Below, piece after piece: positions 1 through 7,730 of a DNA stretch of 36,995 nucleotides. Below the pieces are notes generated by a model, which worked only from the letters and a program-made list of their open reading frames with translations, did no database searches and was not told the origin of the DNA. This DNA comes from an uncultured Verrucomicrobiota bacterium (GTDB lineage Bacteria; Verrucomicrobiota; Verrucomicrobiia; Limisphaerales; UBA9464), in NCBI GenBank assembly GCA_903907925.1, contig CAIVQB010000057.1:1-36995 (forward strand), read 5' to 3'. The position numbers and the translations under genes are program-made. Numbering within the stretch: the stretch's first letter is position 1; the number at the start of each line of letters is the position of its first letter.

Positions 1-58
1 GATTAAGATTAAGATTAAGATTAAGATTAAGATTAAGATTAAGATTAAGATTAAGATT
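1..58. repeat. (GATTAA)n hexanucleotide tandem repeat
   Basis: Nine perfect head-to-tail copies of GATTAA followed by a partial copy (GATT). The array begins at the first base of the window, so its true length is unknown. It lies beyond the 3' end of dnaE2 and has far lower GC than its surroundings. No coding or promoter function is visible. Arrays like this can change length by slipped-strand pairing. Confidence 0.97.
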
Positions 59-95
59 GGGATGAAGAGAGAGGCGGTGCGAAACCACTTGCAGC

Positions 96-142
96 CTCTT
101 CACTCTTCAACATTTCAACTCTTCAACCTCTCACGCTCTTCC
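96..142 (-). repeat. Purine-rich TTGAAGAG-type intergenic repeat, copy 1
   Basis: Read on the minus strand this stretch is made of variants of GTTGAAGAG / GTTGAAATG units just after the dnaE2 stop codon. Similar runs occur at 3299-3340, 4908-4945 and 19433-19482, always between genes. No hairpin with a T tract is present, so I do not call a terminator. Confidence 0.6.
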
Positions 143-3100
143 TCAGTGAAAATCATGCGACAGATTCATCGCGGCTTCGGGACACGATAGACGTTCAAAA
201 CGTTCCGCCTTCAAATGGATCGTTCCCTGGCGTACTTGGGCGATTCCTTCAACGATCAAAAAAGGTTCCTGGGTAATCTGGAGGCGTTCCTTCTCGAACA
301 GCGGTCCGGCGATGATCACGTTGCTGATCCCGGTCTCGTCTTCCAGGCTCAAGAACACCACTCCCCGGGCCGTTCCGGGGCGCTGACGGCAAATCACCTG
401 CCCGCCCACCCGGATCCGCTGCCCGTGCCGGACCTGCTTGAGATCTTCGGCGGTCCACACGTCGGGCAGTTGATCCCGGATCAGCGCCATCGGATGCGGA
501 CCAGTCGTCAATCGCAGCACGGAATAATCCGCCGCCACCCGCTCGAAGGCTGTCATCGGGGCCAGCGGTGATTCCACGGCCGTCTGCGCCGTCGGTTCCC
601 CGGTGCCCTGCCACAAACCAGACGGCGCCATTCGCTCGGTTTCCCACAATGCCGACCGCCGGTCGGAAGCCAGACCGTTCAGCGCGCCGATTTCCGCCAG
701 GGACCGCAGTTCATCGCGGGTGAAGGTTGTTCGTTCCTTCAAATCGGCCACCGACACCAACGGACGGGCCGCGCGCGCGGACAGCAGGCTTTCGACCGGA
801 CCACGACGCATTCGTTGCACCTGCGCAAAGCCCAGACACAGACTTCCATCTGGTTCGATCCGGCATTCCCAATGGGAATTCTGCACCGACACCGGGCGGA
901 TCCGGACGCCGCGACGGCGGGCGTCCTTCACCAATGTCGCCGGCGAATAAAATCCCATCGGCTGATTATTCAGCAGGGCGCAGTAAAACTCCTGCGGCCG
1001 GTGGACCTTCAAATAAGCGCTGGCATAGGCGAGATGGGCGAAGCTGATCGCGTGGGATTCCGGGAATCCGTACAGCGCAAAGGAGCCCACGGCCTGAACA
1101 ATCTTCTCGCCGACGTCCGCCGCCACACCCGCGCGTTGCATGGCCTCGCGCAGGCGCCCCTGGGCGTGGCGCATGCGCTCGTCCGAACGATGAAAACTCA
1201 TCGCCCGCCGGAGATCCTCCGCCTCATCCCCGGTGAACCGCGCCATGGTCATCGCCATCTCCAGCATCTGCTCCTGAAACAATGGGATGCCAAGGGTCCG
1301 CTCCAGCACCGGCACCAATTCGGGCGAATAATAAGTCACCTTCTCTTCACCGGTGCGGCGCCGCAGATACGGATGCGCGAGATCGCCCTGGATCGGCCCG
1401 GGACGGATGATTGCCACTTCGATCACCACATCGTAAAAGCAACGCGGCTTCATGCGCGGCAGGGTCGCCATCTGCGCCCGGCTCTCGACCTGGAACACGC
1501 CGATCGTCTCCGCGCGCTGCATCAGTTCAAAGGTCGCCGCATCGTCCTGGGGCAATGCCGCGAGGTCCACGGGATGCCCGCGTTCCGCCGTCAGGGTCAC
1601 ACATTCCTGCAACGCGGCCATCATGCCGAGACCCAGCAGATCGACCTTGATGATGCCGAGATCGGCGCAGTCGTCCTTGTCCCATTGCGCCACCACCCGG
1701 CCGGGCATCGCGGCATTCTCCAGCGGGATGAACCGGTGAAGGCTGCCCTGGCAGATGATCATGCCCCCGGAATGTTGTCCCAGATGACGCGGCAGCCCTG
1801 ACATCCGGGAATATAGCGCGGCGAAGGCATTGGCCCGCGGATGAGAGCCCGGCAATCCCGCCTGTTCCATCTGCGTCAGCAATTCCAACGTGTGGGGAAA
1901 ATCGCCGCTGGCATACTGGTTGGAAAAACGGTCCAAAACATCCACCGGCAATCCCAGCACCTTGCCCAATTCGCGAGCCACGCTCCGACCGCGATAGGTA
2001 ATCACCGTGCCGGTCATCGCCGCGCCGTGCGGACCATAACGCCGGTACACTTCCTGAATCACCCGTTCCCGTCGGTCACCGCTCGGCAGATCAATGTCGA
2101 TGTCCGGCCAGCCCTTGCGGCCCTCGCTCAGGAACCGTTCGAACAGCACGTTGAACCGCACTGGATCGACCGCCGTGACGCCCAAGCAAAAACACACCGC
2201 ACTGTTGGCGGCACTGCCGCGGCCCTGCGCCAGGATGTCATTTTCCCGGCAGAACCGGACGAGATCCGCGACGATGAGGAAATATCCGGCAAACCCCAGC
2301 CGGCCGATCAGCGACAACTCCTTTCGCAACAGCGCCGACACCTTCGCCGGAACGCCGCCGAGATAACGGCCCCGTGCCCCGCGCCAGGCCAATGCCTCCA
2401 GCAATCCTTCCATGGTTTCGCCGGGCTCCAGTGGATACCGCGGGAATTCATAACCCAGATCGCGCAGTTCAAACCGCAGCCGTTCCCCCAACCGGACGGT
2501 TTCCTCCACCGCCTCCGGCAAATCGGCGAACAACGCCCGCATTTCCGTCGCTGATTTCAAATGCCGCTCGGCGTTGATCGAGAGCAGCGTCCCGGCGTCA
2601 TCCAGCGTGGTGTGATGGCGCAGACAGGTGAAGACGTCGGCCACCTGGCGTCCGTCGGGTGCCGCGTGATCCACGCCATTGGTGGCGAGCAGCGGCAGCC
2701 GCCGGTCGCGGGCCAGGTCCACGAGCGCCCGCAGACAACGTTCCTCACCGCGCACCCGATGACGCTGAAGTTCAACGAACACACCCGCCGATCCAAAGAC
2801 ATCGACCAATCGCGACACCACCCGGACCGGATCGGCGAGCGGCGAATCGGATCCACCGGTGATCGCACGCCACAACGGCCCCTCGCGATCCCCCGTCAAC
2901 GCCACCAGGCCACCCGCGAAGGCCGGCAATTCCTCCCAGCGGATCACCGCCTGTCCCTTGGCGGACCGCAGGTGCGCGGCGGTCAGCAACTGGCAGAGAT
3001 TCTGATATCCAGTCCGATTCTCCACCAGCACCGGCAGGACCGATCCGTCCTCCATCGCCAGTTCCGCGCCGTAGATCGGGCGCAGACCGGCCGCCGTCGC

Positions 3101-3268
3101 CGCGGCCTGCAGCTTGGGCGCACCGTACACTCCCATGCGGTCGCAGATCGCCAGGGCCGGCAGCCCGAGTCCCGCCGCGGCCTCCACCACCGGCCCGGGC
3201 AGAGTGGCGCCGCGCAGAAAACTAAAGGCGCTCCGGGCATGCAACTCCACGTAGCCGACACTACTCAT
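143..3268 (-). CDS. dnaE2: Error-prone DNA polymerase III alpha subunit DnaE2
   Basis: Catalytic polymerase of the ImuA-ImuB-DnaE2 translesion mutasome, which copies damaged DNA at the cost of mutations. The 1041-residue product starts with a PHP domain (YVELHARSAFSFLRGA, with the AICDRMGVYG block). The C-family polymerase core contains the catalytic aspartates in PDIDIDLPSGDR, and a C-terminal OB fold (IRVGGQVICRQRP, then VVFLSLEDETG) is visible. Length and the direct PHP start fit DnaE2 rather than replicative DnaE1. I chose ATG at 3268; an in-frame GTG at 3274 is possible, but a GGGGAGG Shine-Dalgarno-like run is better spaced for 3268. It is the last gene of a minus-strand set imuA (4951-5640), imuB (3365-4849), dnaE2, with gaps of about 100 bp. 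Confidence 0.96.
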   Translation of the reverse strand: MSSVGYVELHARSAFSFLRGATLPGPVVEAAAGLGLPALAICDRMGVYGAPKLQAAATAAGLRPIYGAELAMEDGSVLPVLVENRTGYQNLCQLLTAAHLRSAKGQAVIRWEELPAFAGGLVALTGDREGPLWRAITGGSDSPLADPVRVVSRLVDVFGSAGVFVELQRHRVRGEERCLRALVDLARDRRLPLLATNGVDHAAPDGRQVADVFTCLRHHTTLDDAGTLLSINAERHLKSATEMRALFADLPEAVEETVRLGERLRFELRDLGYEFPRYPLEPGETMEGLLEALAWRGARGRYLGGVPAKVSALLRKELSLIGRLGFAGYFLIVADLVRFCRENDILAQGRGSAANSAVCFCLGVTAVDPVRFNVLFERFLSEGRKGWPDIDIDLPSGDRRERVIQEVYRRYGPHGAAMTGTVITYRGRSVARELGKVLGLPVDVLDRFSNQYASGDFPHTLELLTQMEQAGLPGSHPRANAFAALYSRMSGLPRHLGQHSGGMIICQGSLHRFIPLENAAMPGRVVAQWDKDDCADLGIIKVDLLGLGMMAALQECVTLTAERGHPVDLAALPQDDAATFELMQRAETIGVFQVESRAQMATLPRMKPRCFYDVVIEVAIIRPGPIQGDLAHPYLRRRTGEEKVTYYSPELVPVLERTLGIPLFQEQMLEMAMTMARFTGDEAEDLRRAMSFHRSDERMRHAQGRLREAMQRAGVAADVGEKIVQAVGSFALYGFPESHAISFAHLAYASAYLKVHRPQEFYCALLNNQPMGFYSPATLVKDARRRGVRIRPVSVQNSHWECRIEPDGSLCLGFAQVQRMRRGPVESLLSARAARPLVSVADLKERTTFTRDELRSLAEIGALNGLASDRRSALWETERMAPSGLWQGTGEPTAQTAVESPLAPMTAFERVAADYSVLRLTTGPHPMALIRDQLPDVWTAEDLKQVRHGQRIRVGGQVICRQRPGTARGVVFLSLEDETGISNVIIAGPLFEKERLQITQEPFLIVEGIAQVRQGTIHLKAERFERLSCPEAAMNLSHDFH

Positions 3269-3298
3269 GGGCACCCGCCTCCCCGCGGTGGCGGAGGT

Positions 3299-3340
3299 GA
3301 AAAGGCAAAAGTAAAAAGGTGAAAGAGTTGAAGAGGAGAA
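3299..3340 (+). repeat. Purine-rich TTGAAGAG-type repeat, copy 2, in the dnaE2 leader
   Basis: The plus strand reads as A/G-rich units ending in GTGAAAGAGTTGAAGAGGAG. It fills much of the short gap between the imuB stop and the dnaE2 start, so the transcript of the minus-strand genes would carry a pyrimidine-rich stretch 30-70 nt upstream of the dnaE2 start codon. Confidence 0.55.
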
Positions 3341-3364
3341 CGCGGTTTACCGGCAGGGCGATGT

Positions 3365-4849
3365 TCAATCCAGCACGCCTTCCACGATCCAGCCCGTGGC
3401 ATCGCGATTCAGTCGCAGCACTTTTCCATCCTGCGTTTCCACGTCCCATTCCTCGCGTTCCCAGGCGGTGGGTTCCCACCAGCGGCCCGAGGATCGCGAC
3501 GGTCCCAGGACCACGCGGATGCGGGCACTGGCGACGGTAGAGCGCAGCGCGGAGGGTGGTGTTCCGGGCCCGGCGGACTCCACCGTGGCGGGAACACCGG
3601 GACGCAACCGGCGCACCGGCGTGGCGCGAAGAATCTCCGCGACCCGCCGTGAATCTGGAGCCCGCGCGGAATCGAACGAGGGCGGCACCATACGAAAGGC
3701 GTCGGGTTGATGGCTGCTGTTCCGGACCGGAGTTCCCACCCGATCCGATCCGACCAACGCGGCGAGTCGGGCCAGGGTTTCCTGAAACTGATGGGGATCC
3801 TTGAGGGCGGCCTCAAACAATCCGAACTGGCGTTGCGACGGACGCACCGGATCAAGGGTCAATTGCAACCCCGCCACTCGCGATTCCGTGCGCAACGGTT
3901 CCAAATCGGTCTGCAACATGCGGAACAACACGTCCGCCCGGCGGGTCGGTTCCGGCACCCGCAATTCGCGCCGGATCGGGGCGGCATCCTCCAATTGGAT
4001 GCGCAGCACCAGCCGTTCCGCGGCCTTACCCGCGGCTTCCAGGCGCCGCTCCAATTGATCCACAAAGCGGCGCAGCACGAAGAGCACCGGCTCCAGCGTC
4101 TCCACTTCGGTCGCGAATTCAAAGGCTTCCTCGAACCGTTCCTCGGGCCGCACCAGCCGCAACGGCCGCAGCGCCGTGGGCGACGCCGCGGCAAACAGGG
4201 CCAGCGCTTCCAATCCCAACCGGTCCGCCACCTCGGCCTGTCCGAGCGCCAACAGTTCGCCAACCCGTTGAATGCCCCATTTGTGGAGAATGTCCCGAAC
4301 ATCATCCGACGGATCCAACGCAGCGACCGGCAGCGACGCGATGAACGCCACCGGATCGGTCACCACGCGGACCGCATCACTCCAGCGGGCGGCGTGACAG
4401 GCCACGGTGGGCGTGGGACCCGTTCCAACGCGAACCCGCAGTTGCAATGCGGCGCAGGCCGCGGCCAGTCGACCCGCCCACGTTTCGAGGATTTCCGCGC
4501 CTGCATTTTTCAATGCAGCCAGGGCGCGACCATCGACGGTGATCGTCCCGGGCGCGGTGGTTTCCAGGTACGGCGAAAAGGCGGAAACGCATTGCAGCAC
4601 GGCGTCGGTAGCCGCGGCTTCCTGTTTCAGTGACCGGTGCCGGATGATGACCCCGCGGCACCGGGCCAACGCCTGAACCGGAGTCAGACCCTCGGTGACT
4701 CCCGCATCGCGCGCCGCACGGGTCATCTGCAACACCCGCGGCGTGGTCTGGGCCGGATCCACCATCACCACCGGCAGGTCCCAGGATTCCGGCTCATGAC
4801 GCAGCAGCGCCTGGAGTGCGAAGTCGGGAATGTGGAGGACGGCGAACAT
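3365..4849 (-). CDS. imuB: ImuB, inactive Y-family polymerase homologue of the mutasome
   Basis: A 494-residue Y-family-like protein that acts as the clamp-binding adaptor recruiting DnaE2. The N-terminus FAVLHIPDFALQ and the segment ETTAPGTITVDG (about residues 96-107) match ImuB. The acidic residues of an active DinB/UmuC polymerase (the D-E pair of the SxDE motif) are absent, so no polymerase activity of its own is expected. A QFGLF pentapeptide at residues 341-345 fits a beta-clamp binding motif. The C-terminal 140 residues match the less conserved ImuB tail (WWEPTAWEREEWDVET). Start ATG at 4849. It sits 101 bp downstream of imuA and 96 bp upstream of dnaE2, all minus strand. Confidence 0.93.
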   Translation of the reverse strand: MFAVLHIPDFALQALLRHEPESWDLPVVMVDPAQTTPRVLQMTRAARDAGVTEGLTPVQALARCRGVIIRHRSLKQEAAATDAVLQCVSAFSPYLETTAPGTITVDGRALAALKNAGAEILETWAGRLAAACAALQLRVRVGTGPTPTVACHAARWSDAVRVVTDPVAFIASLPVAALDPSDDVRDILHKWGIQRVGELLALGQAEVADRLGLEALALFAAASPTALRPLRLVRPEERFEEAFEFATEVETLEPVLFVLRRFVDQLERRLEAAGKAAERLVLRIQLEDAAPIRRELRVPEPTRRADVLFRMLQTDLEPLRTESRVAGLQLTLDPVRPSQRQFGLFEAALKDPHQFQETLARLAALVGSDRVGTPVRNSSHQPDAFRMVPPSFDSARAPDSRRVAEILRATPVRRLRPGVPATVESAGPGTPPSALRSTVASARIRVVLGPSRSSGRWWEPTAWEREEWDVETQDGKVLRLNRDATGWIVEGVLD

Positions 4850-4877
4850 GGATCAAACCTCGGCACGCGAGGAAGAG

Positions 4878-4945
4878 GACACGGATAGCACGGATTTCAC
4901 GGAGGGAGGTTGAAGGGTTGAATTGTTAAAGAGTTGAAGAGGGGA
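4878..4945 (+). repeat. Intergenic repeats between imuA and imuB (CACGGAT-type and purine-rich copy 3)
   Basis: Positions 4878-4903 contain ACGGATAGCACGGATTTCACGG, two imperfect GCACGGAT-like units. Positions 4908-4945 contain GGTTGAAGGGTTGAATTG followed by TTAAAGAGTTGAAGAGG, the third copy of the purine-rich intergenic repeat. No promoter or terminator is evident here. Confidence 0.5.
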
Positions 4946-4950
4946 CGGAG

Positions 4951-5640
4951 TTACGCGGTGCGGGCCAATGAATGGGCTTCCGGGTCCGACTGAATCTGGG
5001 TTGCCGGAGTACGCTCTACTTCGCAGCGGATGCGGAGGGACACTGCAGTCGGACCGTGGTGCAGCGCGTCGAGTGTCAGCCGGTTGCGGAGCCGGACCCG
5101 GCAGGCCGGACTGCCGACGAGCGGATGCGGCGCCACCACCAGCAGGGTCGCTCCATTGTGTTCGATCAATCGGCTGAACCGGTGCCAGACGGTGGAGGGA
5201 ATGCGGCGGAGCTGGGCGGCCGGATTCAGACCCAGGTCGAGCACCACCAGCGGAATGTTGCGATCGCGCAGAAGCAGATCGGCCGCTTTGATGGCCTGTC
5301 CGGAATCAGTGCAGCGCACCCAGAGCAGCCGTTCCAGGCTGGCGGGATCAGCGGCATCGACATCGAAACTGTCCGAGCCATCCACCCACGCGAGGAAGCC
5401 GCCGTCCGCAGCCACCCGTTCCAGCATGCGGTGCAGCACCTGCGTCGCCCCGGACCCGCGTTCACCGGTGACGAGTTCGCTGACCTGTCCCTTGGGCCAG
5501 CCGCCGCCCAGCAGGGAATCGATGGAGGCGATCCCCACTGGCACCCCGTCCCGTGCGATCGCGGAACGCCCGGCATGCGCCTTGGGAAAGCGTTCCGCCA
5601 GCACCCGGCGGAGGTCGATGATTTGAGCGGCGGCAGGCAT
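4951..5640 (-). CDS. imuA: ImuA-like RecA-fold protein of the translesion mutasome
   Basis: A 229-residue RecA/SulA-like protein, the accessory partner of ImuB and DnaE2. Features: [20 protein letters not shown] (about residues 33-52), which occupies the Walker A position of Rec[36 protein letters not shown]; and [10 protein letters not shown] at the Walker B position. The open frame runs further upstream into sequence opposite carA, but the protein family begins at [19 protein letters not shown], so the ATG at 5640 is chosen. It is first in the imuA-imuB-dnaE2 order and divergent from carA across 253 bp. Homologues are usually SOS-controlled; no recognisable LexA box was found by eye. Confidence 0.88.
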   Translation of the reverse strand: MPAAAQIIDLRRVLAERFPKAHAGRSAIARDGVPVGIASIDSLLGGGWPKGQVSELVTGERGSGATQVLHRMLERVAADGGFLAWVDGSDSFDVDAADPASLERLLWVRCTDSGQAIKAADLLLRDRNIPLVVLDLGLNPAAQLRRIPSTVWHRFSRLIEHNGATLLVVAPHPLVGSPACRVRLRNRLTLDALHHGPTAVSLRIRCEVERTPATQIQSDPEAHSLARTA

Positions 5641-5893
5641 GCGGACTCCGGAATTCGACCCGGGACCGGGCAGGCTAACGCGCCGCGGCCCCCGGGAAAT
5701 CGGAATCTTCGGGGACAGCGTATCCCCCATCCCGGACACCCGTGGTCCGACCGTCAATGGTTCACAAAAGCGTGGCGGAAAAATTCGGCAGGTGCATTTT
5801 TCAAAACAGCCGTTCATTCCTGTTGCTTCGCCGTGTGTCGCACCTAACCTCCGCGCCAATTTGCGGTCGCCACCGGCCGCCAGTCGCCCCCAC
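5641..5893. other. Divergent intergenic region imuA/carA, no site recognised
   Basis: This 253-bp region must carry the 5' signals of imuA (minus) and probably carA (plus). I looked for a LexA palindrome of the TGTTC-N4-GAACA kind and for paired -35/-10 boxes. TTCAAAACAGCCGTTCATTC near 5800 is the only AT-richer part, and nothing reaches a convincing match. Confidence 0.4.
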
Positions 5894-7057
5894 ATGATGA
5901 AGGCCATTCTCGCCCTGGAAGACGGAACCACGTTCAGCGGAATCTCCTTTGGTGCCCGCGGCACCACGGAGGGCGAAGTGTGCTTCAACACCTCGATGAC
6001 CGGGTACCAGGAGATCCTCACCGACCCGTCCTACAAGGGACAGATCGTGACGATGACCTATCCGCTCATCGGAAATTACGGCGTCAACGATCAGGACGTT
6101 GAATCGTGGGCGCCGCACGTGGCCGGGTTCGTGATCCGCGAATTGTCGCCGGTGGTCAGCAACTGGCGCGCCGACCGCAGCCTGCACGAATACCTAGAGC
6201 AAAACGGCATCCCCGGCATCCAGGGCATCGACACCCGTGCTTTGACCCGCAAGCTCCGGGTCCGCGGCGCCATGGCCGGATGCCTGTCCACGATGGGTCT
6301 CACTGCGGAGGAGGCGGTCGCCCGTGCGAAAGCCTGGGGCGGCATGGAAGGCCGTGATTACGTCACCGCCGTCACCCACAAGGAACCGTTCGTCTGGGAT
6401 CCGGACGATCGTGATTCCGCCGCGTTTTCACTGACCCAGGCCCCGGTTGCGGCCAATCCGCGCCATGTCCGGCAAACGATGCCGGCGGCCGACATCCCGA
6501 TCGTCGCCTACGATTTCGGGATGAAATACAACATCCTCCGCCGGCTCCGGCAAAAAGGGTTCCGCGTCCAGGTCGTGCCGGCCCACACCCCCGCCGCCGA
6601 AGCCCTCAAGTTCAAGCCGGCCGGCATCTTTTTGTCCAACGGCCCTGGCGATCCGGCTGCGCTCGGCGGCATTGTTCGTGAAGTGAAAACCCTGGTGGAC
6701 ACCGGCATTCCGATCTTCGGCATCTGTCTCGGACACCAGATTCTCGGACAGGCCTTCGGCGGCCGCACCTTCAAGCTCAAGTTCGGCCATCGCGGGGGCA
6801 ATCAACCGGTGAAGGATTTCGAATCCGGCCGGGTGGAGATCACCTCGCAGAACCATGGCTTCGCCGTCGACGCCGCCTCGCTGCCGCCGGAGATCGCGGT
6901 GAACCGGATCAACCTGAACGACCAGACGGTCGAGGGATTGCGCCACCGGACCCGCCCCGTTTTTTGCGTCCAATACCATCCGGAAGCCTCGCCGGGACCG
7001 CACGATTCCACCCCACTGTTTGATGAGTTCCGCACACTGATCCAGTCCCGCGGTTGA
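5894..7057 (+). CDS. carA: Carbamoyl-phosphate synthase small (glutaminase) subunit
   Basis: Supplies ammonia from glutamine to CarB for carbamoyl phosphate, the precursor of arginine and pyrimidines. The 387-residue product has the CarA N-terminal domain ([14 protein letters not shown], then [24 protein letters not shown]) and a class I glutamine amidotransferase domain. That domain shows the nucleophile Cys in [15 protein letters not shown], the NGPGDP oxyanion block, and the His-Glu pair in [11 protein letters not shown]. The open frame continues upstream, but homology starts at MMKAIL; ATG 5894 or 5897 are both possible. carB is not next to it. The following gene is an unrelated FHA protein 77 bp downstream. 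Confidence 0.97.
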   Translation: MMKAILALEDGTTFSGISFGARGTTEGEVCFNTSMTGYQEILTDPSYKGQIVTMTYPLIGNYGVNDQDVESWAPHVAGFVIRELSPVVSNWRADRSLHEYLEQNGIPGIQGIDTRALTRKLRVRGAMAGCLSTMGLTAEEAVARAKAWGGMEGRDYVTAVTHKEPFVWDPDDRDSAAFSLTQAPVAANPRHVRQTMPAADIPIVAYDFGMKYNILRRLRQKGFRVQVVPAHTPAAEALKFKPAGIFLSNGPGDPAALGGIVREVKTLVDTGIPIFGICLGHQILGQAFGGRTFKLKFGHRGGNQPVKDFESGRVEITSQNHGFAVDAASLPPEIAVNRINLNDQTVEGLRHRTRPVFCVQYHPEASPGPHDSTPLFDEFRTLIQSRG

Positions 7058-7134
7058 TCGGTCAGATCGTGTGACTTTCCGGGAAACCGTTTGACGGGCC
7101 GGTACGGTGGGGGCTAAACACTTGCACTCGATCT

Positions 7135-7632
7135 ATGCCTAAGCTGGTAGTCCTCACCGTTGGCTTCAATGAACGCTCTCTCGATGTGAAGCCCGAGAAG
7201 ACGACAATTGGTCGTCTGGACGACAACCAGTTTTGCCTTCCGGAGCCCAGCGTCTCCAGTCATCACTGCGAGATCTGGTCCAAGGGCGACGATATCGTCG
7301 TGAAGGATCTCGGCTCCACCAACGGCTCGTTCATCAACGAGAAACAATTGGAAGCCGGCAAGGAAGCCACCGTTCGTCCCGGCCAGACGCTGCGTCTCGG
7401 CCAGATCGAACTGCGCTACGAGACCGGCAAAAAACAGACGGAACAGGCCCGCTCCACGGTGAAGATCGGCGAATCCGGCGGCCAGACGATCGTCATGTCG
7501 AAGAACTCGGCCTTCGCCAAGAAGAGCAACAGCATCAACAAAATTTTCCTCGCCGTCGGTGCCGTCCTCGTCATTGCAATCATCGTGCTGCTGGTCATCG
7601 CCCTGACCAGTGTCGGCGGGCCGGCTCAGTAG
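7135..7632 (+). CDS. Tail-anchored FHA-domain protein
   Basis: A 165-residue protein with an N-terminal forkhead-associated domain that should bind phosphothreonine peptides. The diagnostic blocks are in order: TIGRLDDNQFCLPEPSVSSHHCEI (GR, SS and H residues, about 24-47), then VKDLGSTNGSFIN (about 55-67). A charged linker follows, and then a single hydrophobic helix (IFLAVGAVLVIAIIVLLVIAL, about 137-157) close to the C-terminus. There is no signal peptide, so the FHA domain is predicted to face the cytoplasm and be held at the membrane by its tail. No kinase or phosphatase lies next to it. ATG at 7135; no strong ribosome binding site is seen. Confidence 0.9.
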   Translation: MPKLVVLTVGFNERSLDVKPEKTTIGRLDDNQFCLPEPSVSSHHCEIWSKGDDIVVKDLGSTNGSFINEKQLEAGKEATVRPGQTLRLGQIELRYETGKKQTEQARSTVKIGESGGQTIVMSKNSAFAKKSNSINKIFLAVGAVLVIAIIVLLVIALTSVGGPAQ

Positions 7633-7730
7633 GCGGCCGGCTTCCTGTGCCGGCCCCACCACGCAGGTAGCGCTCGTCGCAGTCCCCGTTGGCATTCCCC
7701 GAAGCCGGAGGTAGGCTTCGCATCCGGGTC

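Noticed and set aside
7635-7655. GGCCGGC/GCCGGCC hairpin after the FHA gene as a terminator.
   Set aside because: The 7-bp stem is real but no T run follows on the plus strand, so an intrinsic terminator is not supported.
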